This document shows, piece by piece, positions 55,330 through 63,763 of a stretch of 64,000 nt of DNA. Each line of letters opens with the position of its first letter. The first letter of the stretch is position 1. Below the pieces are notes generated by a model. That model searched no databases, was not told where the DNA came from, and saw only the letters and a list, made by a program, of their open reading frames with translations. The stretch comes from Cytophagaceae bacterium (GTDB taxonomy: Bacteria > Bacteroidota > Bacteroidia > Cytophagales > Flexibacteraceae). The stretch covers positions 124,001 through 188,000 of the forward strand of contig JAIXYP010000069.1 in the NCBI GenBank assembly GCA_027490155.1, read 5' to 3'. The position numbers and the translations under genes were made by a program.

Positions 55330-56367
55330 ATGCTACGGAAATCAATCTACAGCTTCTTTCTTGCCCTTGCTATGGTGGTTACTGCCACTGTGGCTATGGC
55401 GCAGCAAGACCCAGCTGCCATCAATGCTGAGCTTAAGAGCATTAATGCTCAGATAGCCACAACCAACAAGCAGATCAAAACTGCCAAAGGTGCAAAGAAG
55501 AAAAACTTGCAGGAGCAACTCAAGACTCTTCAGGCACAAAAGGCGGATATGCAAAAGTTGTTGTCTACAGCCGGAGCTACTAAGACGACTACCACAACTT
55601 CTGAGAATGACTCTGAGATCATTAAGGTCTATCCTTATGATAGCACAGACTATCAGGTCAAGAGTGGTTATAATCCGCTTAGTGTAATGCCAGTTCACGT
55701 CAGCGATGTGATGCAGCGTACCAAGATGATTCGTCGTATTGATTTCCGCGAAAAGTGTAACAACAACTTTAGGTTCCGTGGAGCCGAGTTCTGGAAGTAT
55801 GTGTGTGAGGCTTACCGCCTAGGTCAGCTCGAAGCATTTACTGACGACTCGCTTAATAAGGTAAAGAACTCTAAGTATGTCCTAGAGAAACTCATGAACG
55901 TTGAGCGCGACGAAAACGGTAAGGTTACCGACTCTCGTCCGCGTGACAATCAGAACTTTTACTTGGCAGAAATCAAGGAAGACCTTTTGTTTGATCGTCA
56001 GCGTTCACAAACTTTTTACGACATCCAGTCAGTTGGTCTGATCCTTCCTGCTCAGTACAGTGAGAAATCTGCAACAGAGCCTATCTGCTATTTCCGTTAC
56101 AAAGACGTCGAGCGTGTGCTAGATGCCAACCCACGGGCTAAATGGCGTAACTCTTACAACACAATCGAAGATCGTCGTTTTTCCGATGCTTTCCGTTTGC
56201 GTTTGTTCTGTAGCCGTATCATCAAAATGTCTAAAGACAACCCAATCAACGAAGAGATTTCTGCACTTCCGAAGTACGAGAAGTTCGGTGTCAAAGGTTG
56301 GTTGCTTGCCTCACAACAATTCGAGTATGACTTGGTCAGCCAAGAAAATGAGCTTTACGACTATTAA
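55330..56367 (+). CDS. gldN: T9SS ring protein GldN
   Basis: A 345-residue periplasmic protein. Signal peptide about 1-24 (ends TVAMAQQ), then a helical coiled stretch (about 30-80, LKSINAQIATTNKQIKTAKG), and the GldN domain with VMPVHVSDVMQRTKMIRRIDFREKCN, YVCEAYRLGQLEAFTDDSLN, RDNQNFYLAEIKEDLLFDRQ, and the C-terminal ALPKYEKFGVKGWLLASQQFEYDLVSQENELYDY. It assembles with GldK into the ring that caps the motor under the outer membrane. Last gene of gldKLMN; a strong terminator lies 23 bp downstream. Confidence 0.96.
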   Translation: MLRKSIYSFFLALAMVVTATVAMAQQDPAAINAELKSINAQIATTNKQIKTAKGAKKKNLQEQLKTLQAQKADMQKLLSTAGATKTTTTTSENDSEIIKVYPYDSTDYQVKSGYNPLSVMPVHVSDVMQRTKMIRRIDFREKCNNNFRFRGAEFWKYVCEAYRLGQLEAFTDDSLNKVKNSKYVLEKLMNVERDENGKVTDSRPRDNQNFYLAEIKEDLLFDRQRSQTFYDIQSVGLILPAQYSEKSATEPICYFRYKDVERVLDANPRAKWRNSYNTIEDRRFSDAFRLRLFCSRIIKMSKDNPINEEISALPKYEKFGVKGWLLASQQFEYDLVSQENELYDY

Positions 56368-56383
56368 TAGCCGCAGCAGTATC

Positions 56384-57205
56384 ATGAAAGGGAGCTTAGG
56401 CTCCCTTTTTTTGTTTAGGCGAATAGCTGTAGCCCTTGGTTCTTGGATTTTGGTTTTAGTTGTGTCCGCTTACGGCTGCTTTGCACAATCAACAACTTGG
56501 AGCAGCCAGACCAGTCAAGATGTCTTTGTGGTGAATAGGGCCTACCTCAGCAACTTCTTTGCCAATAGGTCCGTTCTTGATGCTTCGGTAGGAGCCGTGG
56601 TAAGTACTAACGCTGCCTTTAACCAGTTGGGGTCTGGTTTTCTGGCCGCTAATGCTATTAGGGTTGATGTCGGGCAAGAGTGGCGTTCAGGTGCTGGTTG
56701 GTACTATGGTCCTAGGCTGAAGATGACGTTTACGGATAGGTCTAGGCCCGCCTTTGATCTGGATTTCTTGGCAGGTCATAGAGGGCAAGTTGGCCGTTTG
56801 GAGCTCTATTTGCAAGGGATGTTGACCCGTGAGTTGGCGACTTCTTCCCAGTTCAATGCCACTGCGTTCACGGGTATGGTTGGTTTGGTTTGGCCGATAC
56901 ATATAGGGGCTGTGTCATCCTTGCGAGCGGGTCTTTCTGTAGCACCGTTCCGCCGTTTTTATGACGACAAGGAGTTTGTGGTTGCCAATCGAACCCTTAG
57001 TGGCCTAGACTGGAACTTGAATCTTAGCTTTGTTGCTAGCCCTCGGTTTATGCTGACAGGTGCTTTAGGATTACGTGCTGACTATTATGTCGTGACCATC
57101 AATCCTCGTTCAGAGCTAGATAGGCATCAGTTTAATACCACCCTTACTGCGCGTTTTTTTGTCGATCGCCATGGAATTGCAGACAAAATCCTGAAATTTT
57201 ATTGA
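56384..57205 (+). CDS. Putative secreted or outer-membrane beta-barrel protein after gldN
   Basis: About 273 residues from ATG 56384. A hydrophobic signal segment (SWILVLVVSAYGCFAQ) with a cleavage site after CFAQ is followed by alternating beta-strand patterns with aromatic girdle residues (GWYYGPRLKMTFTD, SAFDLDFLAGHRGQ, NLNLSFVASPRFML, LGLRADYYVV), as in small outer-membrane barrels. I do not recognise a named family. The start is unsettled: codons 2-9 from ATG 56384 are the gldN terminator hairpin, so TTG at 56411 or a later codon may be the real start. It is separated from fabG by 70 bp and an imperfect hairpin. Linkage to T9SS is suggested only by position. Confidence 0.75.
   Translation: MKGSLGSLFLFRRIAVALGSWILVLVVSAYGCFAQSTTWSSQTSQDVFVVNRAYLSNFFANRSVLDASVGAVVSTNAAFNQLGSGFLAANAIRVDVGQEWRSGAGWYYGPRLKMTFTDRSRPAFDLDFLAGHRGQVGRLELYLQGMLTRELATSSQFNATAFTGMVGLVWPIHIGAVSSLRAGLSVAPFRRFYDDKEFVVANRTLSGLDWNLNLSFVASPRFMLTGALGLRADYYVVTINPRSELDRHQFNTTLTARFFVDRHGIADKILKFY
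56387..56412 (+). terminator. Strong terminator after gldN, inside the start of the next ORF
   Basis: AAAGGGAGC (56387-56395), loop TTAG, GCTCCCTTT (56400-56408) and T run to 56412: a perfect 9-bp stem with a tetraloop. It begins right after the ATG (56384-56386) of the next frame. Confidence 0.92.
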
Positions 57206-57210
57206 CCTTT

Positions 57211-57247
57211 GCGGCATTACTAGCCTTAATTATAGGGCCGTTTTTTG
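57211..57247 (+). terminator. Imperfect terminator-like hairpin before fabG
   Basis: CGGC/GCCG outer pairs and a partly paired interior (GCCTTAATTATAGGGC), followed by TTTTTT. Stem is poor, T run is good. Confidence 0.4.
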
Positions 57248-57275
57248 TGTCGTACAAACCCTCAGATATAAGACA

Positions 57276-58022
57276 TTGGGCTTACTAACCGGAAAAATAG
57301 CGTTGATAACTGGTGCAAGCAAAGGCATCGGTCGTAGCATTGCCACCACTTATGCAGCGCAAGGTGCTGCTGTTGCTTTTACTTATCTTAGCAGCGAAGC
57401 CAAAGCGCTGGAATTACAAGCAGAATTGGAGGCAGCAGGAGTAAAGGCCAAGGCTTACCGTAGTGATGCAGCTAATATGGCAGAAGCAGAAGCGCTTGTG
57501 ACGGCTGTTTTGGCTGACTTTGGTGGCCTTGATATCATTGTAAATAATGCTGGTATCACTAAAGATGGCCTGCTGATGCGGATGAGCGAGGAGCAATGGG
57601 ATTCTGTGGTGAACACCAACCTCAAGAGTTGCTTCAACATGACCAAGGCAAGCCTTAAGCACCTGATGAAACAGAAGTCAGGTAGCATTGTTAACATTAC
57701 CAGCATCGTAGGTATCAAGGGCAATGCCGGTCAGGCGAATTATGCCGCTAGCAAAGCAGGTATCATCGGCTTTACAAAGTCTGTAGCGCTTGAGCTTGGG
57801 TCACGTGGGATCCGCTGTAATGCCGTGGCGCCAGGCTTTATCGAGACCGAGATGACTGCAGTCTTGGACGAAAAGATCAAAGAAGATTGGACTAAGGGCA
57901 TACCGCTTAAACGCGGTGGTGACCCAGTAGAGGTAGCAAATGCTGTTGTTTTCCTCGGTTCTGACCTAAGTAGTTACGTTACAGGTCAGGTTCTGCAAGT
58001 AGATGGTGGCCTTCTGACCTAG
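57276..58022 (+). CDS. fabG: 3-oxoacyl-[acyl-carrier-protein] reductase
   Basis: A 248-residue short-chain dehydrogenase that reduces 3-oxoacyl-ACP with NADPH in fatty acid elongation. TGASKGIG at 12-19 binds the cofactor, NNAG is at 90-93, and the catalytic Ser143, Tyr156 and Lys160 are present in ITSIVGIKGNAGQANYAASK. The C-terminal end GQVLQVDGGLLT is typical of FabG. The start is TTG 57276 (reading MGLLTGKIALITG), matching the family's start; no ATG is closer. No other fab gene is adjacent. It ends in a bidirectional terminator shared with comB. Confidence 0.94.
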   Translation: MGLLTGKIALITGASKGIGRSIATTYAAQGAAVAFTYLSSEAKALELQAELEAAGVKAKAYRSDAANMAEAEALVTAVLADFGGLDIIVNNAGITKDGLLMRMSEEQWDSVVNTNLKSCFNMTKASLKHLMKQKSGSIVNITSIVGIKGNAGQANYAASKAGIIGFTKSVALELGSRGIRCNAVAPGFIETEMTAVLDEKIKEDWTKGIPLKRGGDPVEVANAVVFLGSDLSSYVTGQVLQVDGGLLT

Positions 58023-58070
58023 GTAGTTTAGTAGGGTGTTCCCTTTCCCATTTCTTTGCACTAGTAACTA

Positions 58071-58109
58071 AAAAAGCCCTTGTTCTGGAATTTCAGAACA
58101 AGGGCTTTT
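58071..58109. terminator. Bidirectional terminator between fabG and comB
   Basis: AAAAGCCCTTGTTCTG pairs perfectly with CAGAACAAGGGCTTTT around a 6-base loop, with A and T runs on the two sides. Confidence 0.95.
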
Positions 58110-58132
58110 GATTTTGACACAGCAAATATTGT

Positions 58133-58855
58133 CTAGAGTCGTACCAAATGGTTGTCCACTAGCCCTGCAACTAGGTTATGCGTGTTCGGTGTAAGGCAAA
58201 AGTCTATGTCATCGCCTATGCCCAGATGCGCTAGTCTAGTTACATGGCTGCATTCTTTAAGGTAGGCCTTGTAGTTGCCACTAGATTGTTGATGATAGGC
58301 GATTGCCATGTGTGCCGCATCTGAAGTGGCCTTAAAAAGGTTGTCATACCTTGCGTCATTGATCAATAGATCTGCTACTGCGCCAGCAAAAAGGGTATCC
58401 TCGGCGCTTGGTAGACCTTTCCAGCCTGCACAGACCATCAAGACATCATCTTCCTGATTCGCTAGATATTGGCACGTGGCATCCAGATTGATGAAGCCAG
58501 CGGCCAGGATGATTTTGGCGGCTCGGCTTTCGTGCAAGGCTATGGTGCCGTTAGTCGTAGTTATTGCGATATCCTTACCAATGTAGTCCGGATTGTATAG
58601 TGCCAAGGGTGAATTGCCAAGGTCAAATCCTGCCTCTTTGATGCCTTCTCGTTCTGCTGCTGTTAGGTATCCTTTGTCCCCAAGCGTGCGGCATTCGTCC
58701 AGTGTAGCGACTGGGTAAAACGATTGGATACCATATCCTAGACCCGCCACTATGGTGGATGTTGCTCTCAGGATGTCAATGATCACCACACATTTGCCGG
58801 CCAGTTGATAGTGTTGAAGAAGGGTAGGGCTATGGCAAACGTCGATTTTAGGCAT
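58133..58855 (-). CDS. comB: 2-phosphosulfolactate phosphatase (ComB family)
   Basis: A 240-residue Mg-dependent phosphatase-family protein. The characteristic blocks are VVIIDILRATSTIVAGL near the N-terminus, ERKG-like EREGIKEAGFDLGNSP, ITTTNGTIAL, VLMVCAGWKG and EDTLFAGAVADLL. In methanogens ComB acts in coenzyme M synthesis. Many bacteria without coenzyme M have homologues, possibly in sulfolactate or sulfonate metabolism or sulfonolipid synthesis; the true role here is unknown. Sulfonolipids occur in gliding Bacteroidota, making that an interesting but unproven possibility. It lies 55 bp after gcvT on the same strand, so the two are probably cotranscribed. Confidence 0.9.
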   Translation of the reverse strand: MPKIDVCHSPTLLQHYQLAGKCVVIIDILRATSTIVAGLGYGIQSFYPVATLDECRTLGDKGYLTAAEREGIKEAGFDLGNSPLALYNPDYIGKDIAITTTNGTIALHESRAAKIILAAGFINLDATCQYLANQEDDVLMVCAGWKGLPSAEDTLFAGAVADLLINDARYDNLFKATSDAAHMAIAYHQQSSGNYKAYLKECSHVTRLAHLGIGDDIDFCLTPNTHNLVAGLVDNHLVRL

Positions 58856-58910
58856 CAGGGTTGGGTTAAGAGTTTGTTATTGTTCAGGCAAATTGGCTTG
58901 AGGTTGGGAT

Positions 58911-60020
58911 TTAGTTCGCTTTGGTAACGAATGGCAGTTTAACCACCTCGGCAGGGACTTGTTTGCCTCTGATCTCGATGGCGATGCTAGACCCTGGTTT
59001 GCTGTGCTCGATCGTGACATAGCCCATGCCGATGCCGTAGCCTAAGGTGGGACTTTGTGTGCCAGAGGTAACCTCGCCGATCGTGTTGCCAGCACCATCC
59101 GTAATGGGATAGTGGCTGCGTGGGATGGCGCGCTCCAACAGTTTAAAACCAACCAATTTACGTGTCAGTCCAGCTATTTTTTGTGCCTCAAGGATAGGTT
59201 TTGCATTAAAGTCTTTGCTGAATTTGGTGACCCAACCCAGGCCAGCTTCGAGTGGGCTGGTTGTGTCGGTGATGTCGTTACCGTAAAGGCAGAATCCCAT
59301 CTCGAGGCGTAAGGTATCACGTGCACCAAGGCCAATCGGTTTGATGCCAAATGGGGTACCAGCAGCGAAAATGGCATTCCAGACTTCAAGGGCGTTAGCA
59401 TTCTTGACGTACAGCTCAAATCCGCCAGCACCAGTATATCCAGTTGCTGAGATCAGGACACCTGGTATCCCTGCCAATGTATCCACCACGCAGGTGTAAT
59501 AGCTAATGGCGCTCAGGTCGGCATTGGTGAGGGGCTGGAGGGCCTCAATGGCTTTGGGCCCTTGTACAGCGAATAAGGACCACTCGTCCGACAGGTTCCG
59601 GAGGGTGGCACCATTGGTGTTATTTTGGTTGATCCAGGCCCAGTCCTTGTCTATGTTACCAGCATTGACAACCAAAAGGTATTGTTCGGCACTGAATCGA
59701 TAGACCAATAGGTCATCCACGATGCCACCTTCTGCATTTGTCATGCAGCTGTACTGGATTTTATAGTCAGTCAGGAGGCTAGCATCGTTGGTCGTGACCC
59801 GTTGGATGAGGTCAAGCGCATGCGGGCCTTCCACGACGAACTCGCCCATGTGTGACACATCAAACACACCAACAGCATTGCGCACAGTGTGGTGCTCGTC
59901 TAGGTCAGACGAATAGCGCACCGGCATATTGAAGCCTGCAAAGGGCATCATCTTGGCGCCTAGGTTGATGTGTAGATCGTTGAGGGTGATGGTTTTGACT
60001 GTTGTCTCGGCTGCCGACAT
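58911..60020 (-). CDS. gcvT: Aminomethyltransferase (glycine cleavage T protein)
   Basis: A 369-residue enzyme that transfers the aminomethyl group from lipoylated H protein to tetrahydrofolate, releasing ammonia. Family blocks are [49 protein letters not shown] with the folate-interacting Asp pair (102-103), [31 protein letters not shown] and [19 protein letters not shown]. Length matches single-domain GcvT. gcvH and gcvP are not in the window. Upstream lies a glycosyltransferase gene on the same strand about 170 bp away; downstream is comB. Confidence 0.96.
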   Translation of the reverse strand: MSAAETTVKTITLNDLHINLGAKMMPFAGFNMPVRYSSDLDEHHTVRNAVGVFDVSHMGEFVVEGPHALDLIQRVTTNDASLLTDYKIQYSCMTNAEGGIVDDLLVYRFSAEQYLLVVNAGNIDKDWAWINQNNTNGATLRNLSDEWSLFAVQGPKAIEALQPLTNADLSAISYYTCVVDTLAGIPGVLISATGYTGAGGFELYVKNANALEVWNAIFAAGTPFGIKPIGLGARDTLRLEMGFCLYGNDITDTTSPLEAGLGWVTKFSKDFNAKPILEAQKIAGLTRKLVGFKLLERAIPRSHYPITDGAGNTIGEVTSGTQSPTLGYGIGMGYVTIEHSKPGSSIAIEIRGKQVPAEVVKLPFVTKAN

Positions 60021-60192
60021 AGTGATGGGGATGCTGTTGTGATGGTGTATTGGTTGAGGCAGGGTTGGCTCTGGACCTTAGTCTGGGCCCTGACCCTTCT
60101 GCTGAAGATACCTGAAGTGTGAACGGCAACAAAGTTGCTCTGATACACCCAAAGGAGCCTGTCAAAGGTAAGGACAAAACATGATTAGGCTA

Positions 60193-61212
60193 TCAGGCCA
60201 AGGGAAGGGCTTCCAACAACTGTATCGCAGAAATGGTAGTGGCACAGCGAAAATGGCCTTCGGGGCATACTTTATGTCCGTGCAGGCCACAAGGGCGGCA
60301 GTGGAGGGTTTCGGTGGTTTGTATAGTGCCACCAAAAGGAGAGGCGGCCATCGGGCCAAAACCAAAGGCGGGTATAGTGCTACAGAAGACAGCCCTAACG
60401 GGTGCAGCCATCGCCCCAGCTATGTGGAGCGGAGCGCTATCGCAGGTGTAGTTCATGTCGGCTTTTGCCATTAGGGCTGCAGAGGCCAAGAACGATAATG
60501 AGCCTGCAAGGTTCTGGACCGATGGATGTTTGGTCGAGGCCGTGATCTGGTCACCTAGTGCCTTTTCGCCTGGGCCACCAAGGACATAAACCCTATAATG
60601 TGCCGGGCATTGATCCAGAAAATCAATCCATTGCTTTGCGGGCCACTGTTTGGTAAACCACACCGATGCTGGGGCTATGCAAATGTATTTTGTTGATTGG
60701 TACTGTTGGACCTTGGCGTAATCTTCTTGGCTAGGGTAGAGCTTAGGCAGGTTTTTGGTAGCTGTAGGCCATAAGGCCAAAATCAGCCCATGGTTACGGT
60801 CCGTCTCATGGATGGTGGGGCCGAAGTTGTGCTCGACTTTGTGGGTATAGAGAAATGATAGGGGATTTTTGCGGAAACCAATGGTTGTTTTGGCTCCTGC
60901 CAAGTAGGCAATCAACCCACTGCTGAAGAAGCGCTGGGCATTGATGACGACATCAAATTGCTGTACCCTGAGTGTCTGGCCTAGTGCCCAAATTGAGCGA
61001 AACTTGCCATCACGCTTATGCCAAATATGGACCTGGGTGATATGAGGGTGATCCTTAAGCAGGCCTTGGTTGCCATCCCGCAACACAAAATGGATAGTAG
61101 CCTCCGGAACTATTGCGCGTATCGTTTCCACAAGGCCTAAGGCTAAAACGACATCCCCCGGAAAGGCTGTCTGGATGATACAGACCTTGGGTGCTATCGG
61201 TAATGGGGCCAT
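60193..61212 (-). CDS. Glycosyltransferase family 9 (heptosyltransferase-like)
   Basis: A 339-residue GT-B glycosyltransferase of CAZy family GT9, similar to ADP-heptose:LPS heptosyltransferases. Visible features are the N-terminal VCIIQTAFPGDVVLALGL (the sugar acceptor loop; PGD in place of the usual IGD/GDV), ICIAPASVWFTKQWPAKQW in the middle and the C-terminal donor-binding region with DSAPLHIAGAMAAPVRAVF, where the T/D-x-x-x-H pattern is kept. It probably adds a sugar to LPS core or a surface polysaccharide. Part of a minus-strand group of envelope genes (GlmU-like and Wzz-like genes upstream). The donor cannot be deduced. Confidence 0.9.
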   Translation of the reverse strand: MAPLPIAPKVCIIQTAFPGDVVLALGLVETIRAIVPEATIHFVLRDGNQGLLKDHPHITQVHIWHKRDGKFRSIWALGQTLRVQQFDVVINAQRFFSSGLIAYLAGAKTTIGFRKNPLSFLYTHKVEHNFGPTIHETDRNHGLILALWPTATKNLPKLYPSQEDYAKVQQYQSTKYICIAPASVWFTKQWPAKQWIDFLDQCPAHYRVYVLGGPGEKALGDQITASTKHPSVQNLAGSLSFLASAALMAKADMNYTCDSAPLHIAGAMAAPVRAVFCSTIPAFGFGPMAASPFGGTIQTTETLHCRPCGLHGHKVCPEGHFRCATTISAIQLLEALPLA

Positions 61213-61285
61213 AGGATTTGCGTCTGGACTAGAGGCGGTGTTGCTGAAACGTATTCGGTACCATGATGAGGCTGTATCTGCCAGC

Positions 61286-62524
61286 TTATTGCCCTAGATC
61301 CCGGATCGGTTTGGCGTGATCATGGATGTAGGTATGCAAAAAGCGCATCATGGCCTCATATTCGGGTGTGAGGTCAAGGCTGCGGCGGGCCATGACCAAC
61401 CGTTCAGTTTCGATCAGTTTGTTGATTTTGTAGTGGCTATAGCCGTCCTGCAAACCACCCCAAGTGAAGGGCTCAAGGTGTTTGGCCGGGAACCCACCAC
61501 CAAAGATGTTGCATCCGACGCCGACTACAGTGCCAGTGTTGAACATGGTATTGATGCCTGCCTTGCTATGGTCGCCCATGATGAGGCCGCAGAACAACCG
61601 CCCAGTATCCCGTTGGCTATTGCTGGCATAGCTGAAGATGCTGACCTGCTGGTAGTTGTTCTTGAGGTTGCTGCTATTAGTATCAGCACCGAGGTTGCAC
61701 CAAGCTCCAATGACGCTATTGCCAAGGAAACCATCATGCCCCTTGTTGCTAAAGGCTTGGAAGACGGTATTACTGATCTCACCGCCTACTTTGCAATAAG
61801 GCCCGATGGTGGTGTCACCTTTGATTTTGGCACTCATGTTGACAACGGCATTGTCACATAGGGCAAATGGGCCTTTGACGACGCTGCCTTCCTGAATCTG
61901 GGCACCTTTGCCAATATAGACGGGACCATCCTCGGCATTGATGATAGCGGCCTTGATCGATGCACCTTCTTCTACAAATAGGTTCTCAGCACCATAGACG
62001 ATGGTATGTGGATCGGCGATCCCAGCAGAGATGCGCCCCTTAGTGACTAAGGCGTAATCATGGCGAATCTGCGCTCCGTTGAGGGCAAAAATATCAGTGG
62101 GGTTATCGATCAGGACAAGTTCTTTGTCATACTGTACGATGCCATCCTCTAATGCTGGACGAGGGAAGGTACTGACCAAGGCATCAGAGACCTCGAGGTT
62201 TGTTCGCCAAGCCAATGGGGTGTCATTGTGCCAAAGTTGCTGCTCGGGCTCAAGTGCTAGTATGGCTTGCCAAAGTGAAGGGTTGGGTAAGGCATACCCA
62301 GCGACCAGTAATTTTTCTTCCCGATTGACATTCGTCGGATAAAGGGATGATAAAAACGGGAATGCTAAATAACCCAAAGTTTGGAGTCCAGCTTCTTTGG
62401 CATACATAGCCCACTTGTCGGCAATGGTCAGGATGCCGATGCGCAATGCTGCGACAGGCCGCGTGAAGGTTAGGGGCAGAAGCTGCGTCCAGTTGTCCTG
62501 CTGGTCAAATAACAATAGGTGCAT
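61286..62524 (-). CDS. GlmU-family putative sugar nucleotidyltransferase
   Basis: A 412-residue protein resembling the GlmU-family group found in Bacteroidota (TIGR03991-like). The N-terminus (LLLFDQQDNWTQLLPLTFTRPVAALRIGI) matches this group but lacks the G-x-G-T-R-M signature of true GlmU pyrophosphorylases. The C-terminal half from about residue 165 is a left-handed beta-helix of hexapeptide repeats (for example INAEDGPVYIGKGAQIQEGSVV and VNMSAKIKGDTTIGPYCKVGGEI), typical of acyltransferases. The specific reaction is unknown. Located next to glycosyltransferase and Wzz-like genes, which suggests nucleotide-sugar supply or modification for surface polysaccharide. Confidence 0.85.
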   Translation of the reverse strand: MHLLLFDQQDNWTQLLPLTFTRPVAALRIGILTIADKWAMYAKEAGLQTLGYLAFPFLSSLYPTNVNREEKLLVAGYALPNPSLWQAILALEPEQQLWHNDTPLAWRTNLEVSDALVSTFPRPALEDGIVQYDKELVLIDNPTDIFALNGAQIRHDYALVTKGRISAGIADPHTIVYGAENLFVEEGASIKAAIINAEDGPVYIGKGAQIQEGSVVKGPFALCDNAVVNMSAKIKGDTTIGPYCKVGGEISNTVFQAFSNKGHDGFLGNSVIGAWCNLGADTNSSNLKNNYQQVSIFSYASNSQRDTGRLFCGLIMGDHSKAGINTMFNTGTVVGVGCNIFGGGFPAKHLEPFTWGGLQDGYSHYKINKLIETERLVMARRSLDLTPEYEAMMRFLHTYIHDHAKPIRDLGQ

Positions 62525-62638
62525 CAGTGGGACTCGGGCAAGGGTGGGTGTTAGATAAACTTATTGTTTGACAGGGCCATTATGCTGTGCTGCCTAACTT
62601 ATCAAGTGCTAGTTGATTGACTGATGGTCAATTGGTTG

Positions 62639-63499
62639 TTATTGTTTGCGGAACCTAGGGCCTAGTATCAAAATGCCTAGTATGGTGCAGATATTGGCGA
62701 TCAGAAATCCTATGCTGGCACTGATGGAGAGTTTTGGCCAACGTGACTTCTTGAAGATCGTGAAGGGCTTGATCACACGCACTTCTTGCAATCGCTCCAA
62801 CTCTTGGTTTAGTCCTGCTCGTTTCGACTCTAGCTCAAAAACCACGGTTTGGCTCGTGCTAAGGTCATTGCTGATAACAATTGAACCTCGACTGTTGCGC
62901 AAATGGTCCTCCATTACTTGGCGCAAGGAGTCATGCAGCTTTATGCGGTGTTCTATTTCGCCAAGCTGTACCATGAGTGCCTTTTTGTGGGTCTTTAGTT
63001 GCTCTTGGGCGTATGTATTGTTGGTCAGACAGGACACAATACCTCGGGCAATTGGTGCAAATAGGGCTGTGTCTTTTACCGAGGCGTTGAGCTTGAATGT
63101 TGAACTTTCCTTCAGCTCCATTTTGTCGTCATTGAGCTTCTTGGTTTTCTTCTCCATCTCATAGAAGGAGGTCACCTCAAAGTCATTGATCAACCGTGCT
63201 TGGTCAACTGTAAGGCCTAGTGCAGCTGCCAAGCGAGGATAGTCTTGGTCAGTGATTAGCTGATTGAGGTCATCAACGATCTCGATGATCCTGCCATCGG
63301 GCAAAGAGTGCGATGTGGCAACCATATTGCTGCGGTACTCCTTATCCTTAATCTTGAAGGCTACAAAGCCTACCAATACACCAAAGATGCTAGCGCCTAG
63401 GAACCAGACGGCATGCCGGCCAAAAAAACGCATTAGCCTACCCAAAAGCTCAAATAGGTCGATGTCAGTTGATTGGTTGCTGGGCTGATGAGGTTGCAT
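62639..63499 (-). CDS. Wzz-type chain-length determinant (polysaccharide co-polymerase) protein
   Basis: About 286 residues from ATG 63499; the frame is open to ATG 63523, eight residues earlier. One membrane helix near the N-terminus (about 30-52, HAVWFLGASIFGVLVGFVAF) and one near the C-terminus (about 255-280, SASIGFLIANICTILGILIL) bracket a periplasmic region rich in coiled-coil patterns (ELKESS, then LKTHKKALMVQLGEIEHRIKL and LNQELERLQEV). A Pro/Lys segment (IFKKSRWPKLS) precedes the second helix. This topology is that of Wzz/PCP proteins, which set O-antigen or capsule length; sequence similarity is modest, and no kinase domain is fused. It lies between glycosyltransferase genes. Confidence 0.75.
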   Translation of the reverse strand: MQPHQPSNQSTDIDLFELLGRLMRFFGRHAVWFLGASIFGVLVGFVAFKIKDKEYRSNMVATSHSLPDGRIIEIVDDLNQLITDQDYPRLAAALGLTVDQARLINDFEVTSFYEMEKKTKKLNDDKMELKESSTFKLNASVKDTALFAPIARGIVSCLTNNTYAQEQLKTHKKALMVQLGEIEHRIKLHDSLRQVMEDHLRNSRGSIVISNDLSTSQTVVFELESKRAGLNQELERLQEVRVIKPFTIFKKSRWPKLSISASIGFLIANICTILGILILGPRFRKQ

Positions 63500-63763
63500 G
63501 TTGTAAAGCAGTTGGGGCGCCATTAGAGGCAGCCCTCTGGATCAGGGAAACTAGAAGGAAGTGACGATCAACTTGATAAACAGTGGGGGACAATGTAATA
63601 CCTTAGATTTAACACCCAAGACATGACACATAAGCCACCCGAGGCGCAATATAGTGCTTAACGGCCAAGGACTAAGCTGAAGTATCAGGGCTGCAAAGAT
63701 CGACAATCCCGGAAGCGATAGCAACTAGGTAGCAGTTCTGTTAGGTCGGTATCAAGACTATGC

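Noticed and set aside
55342-55698. 118-codon minus-strand ORF opposite gldN
   Set aside because: gldN is clear on the plus strand; this is a shadow.
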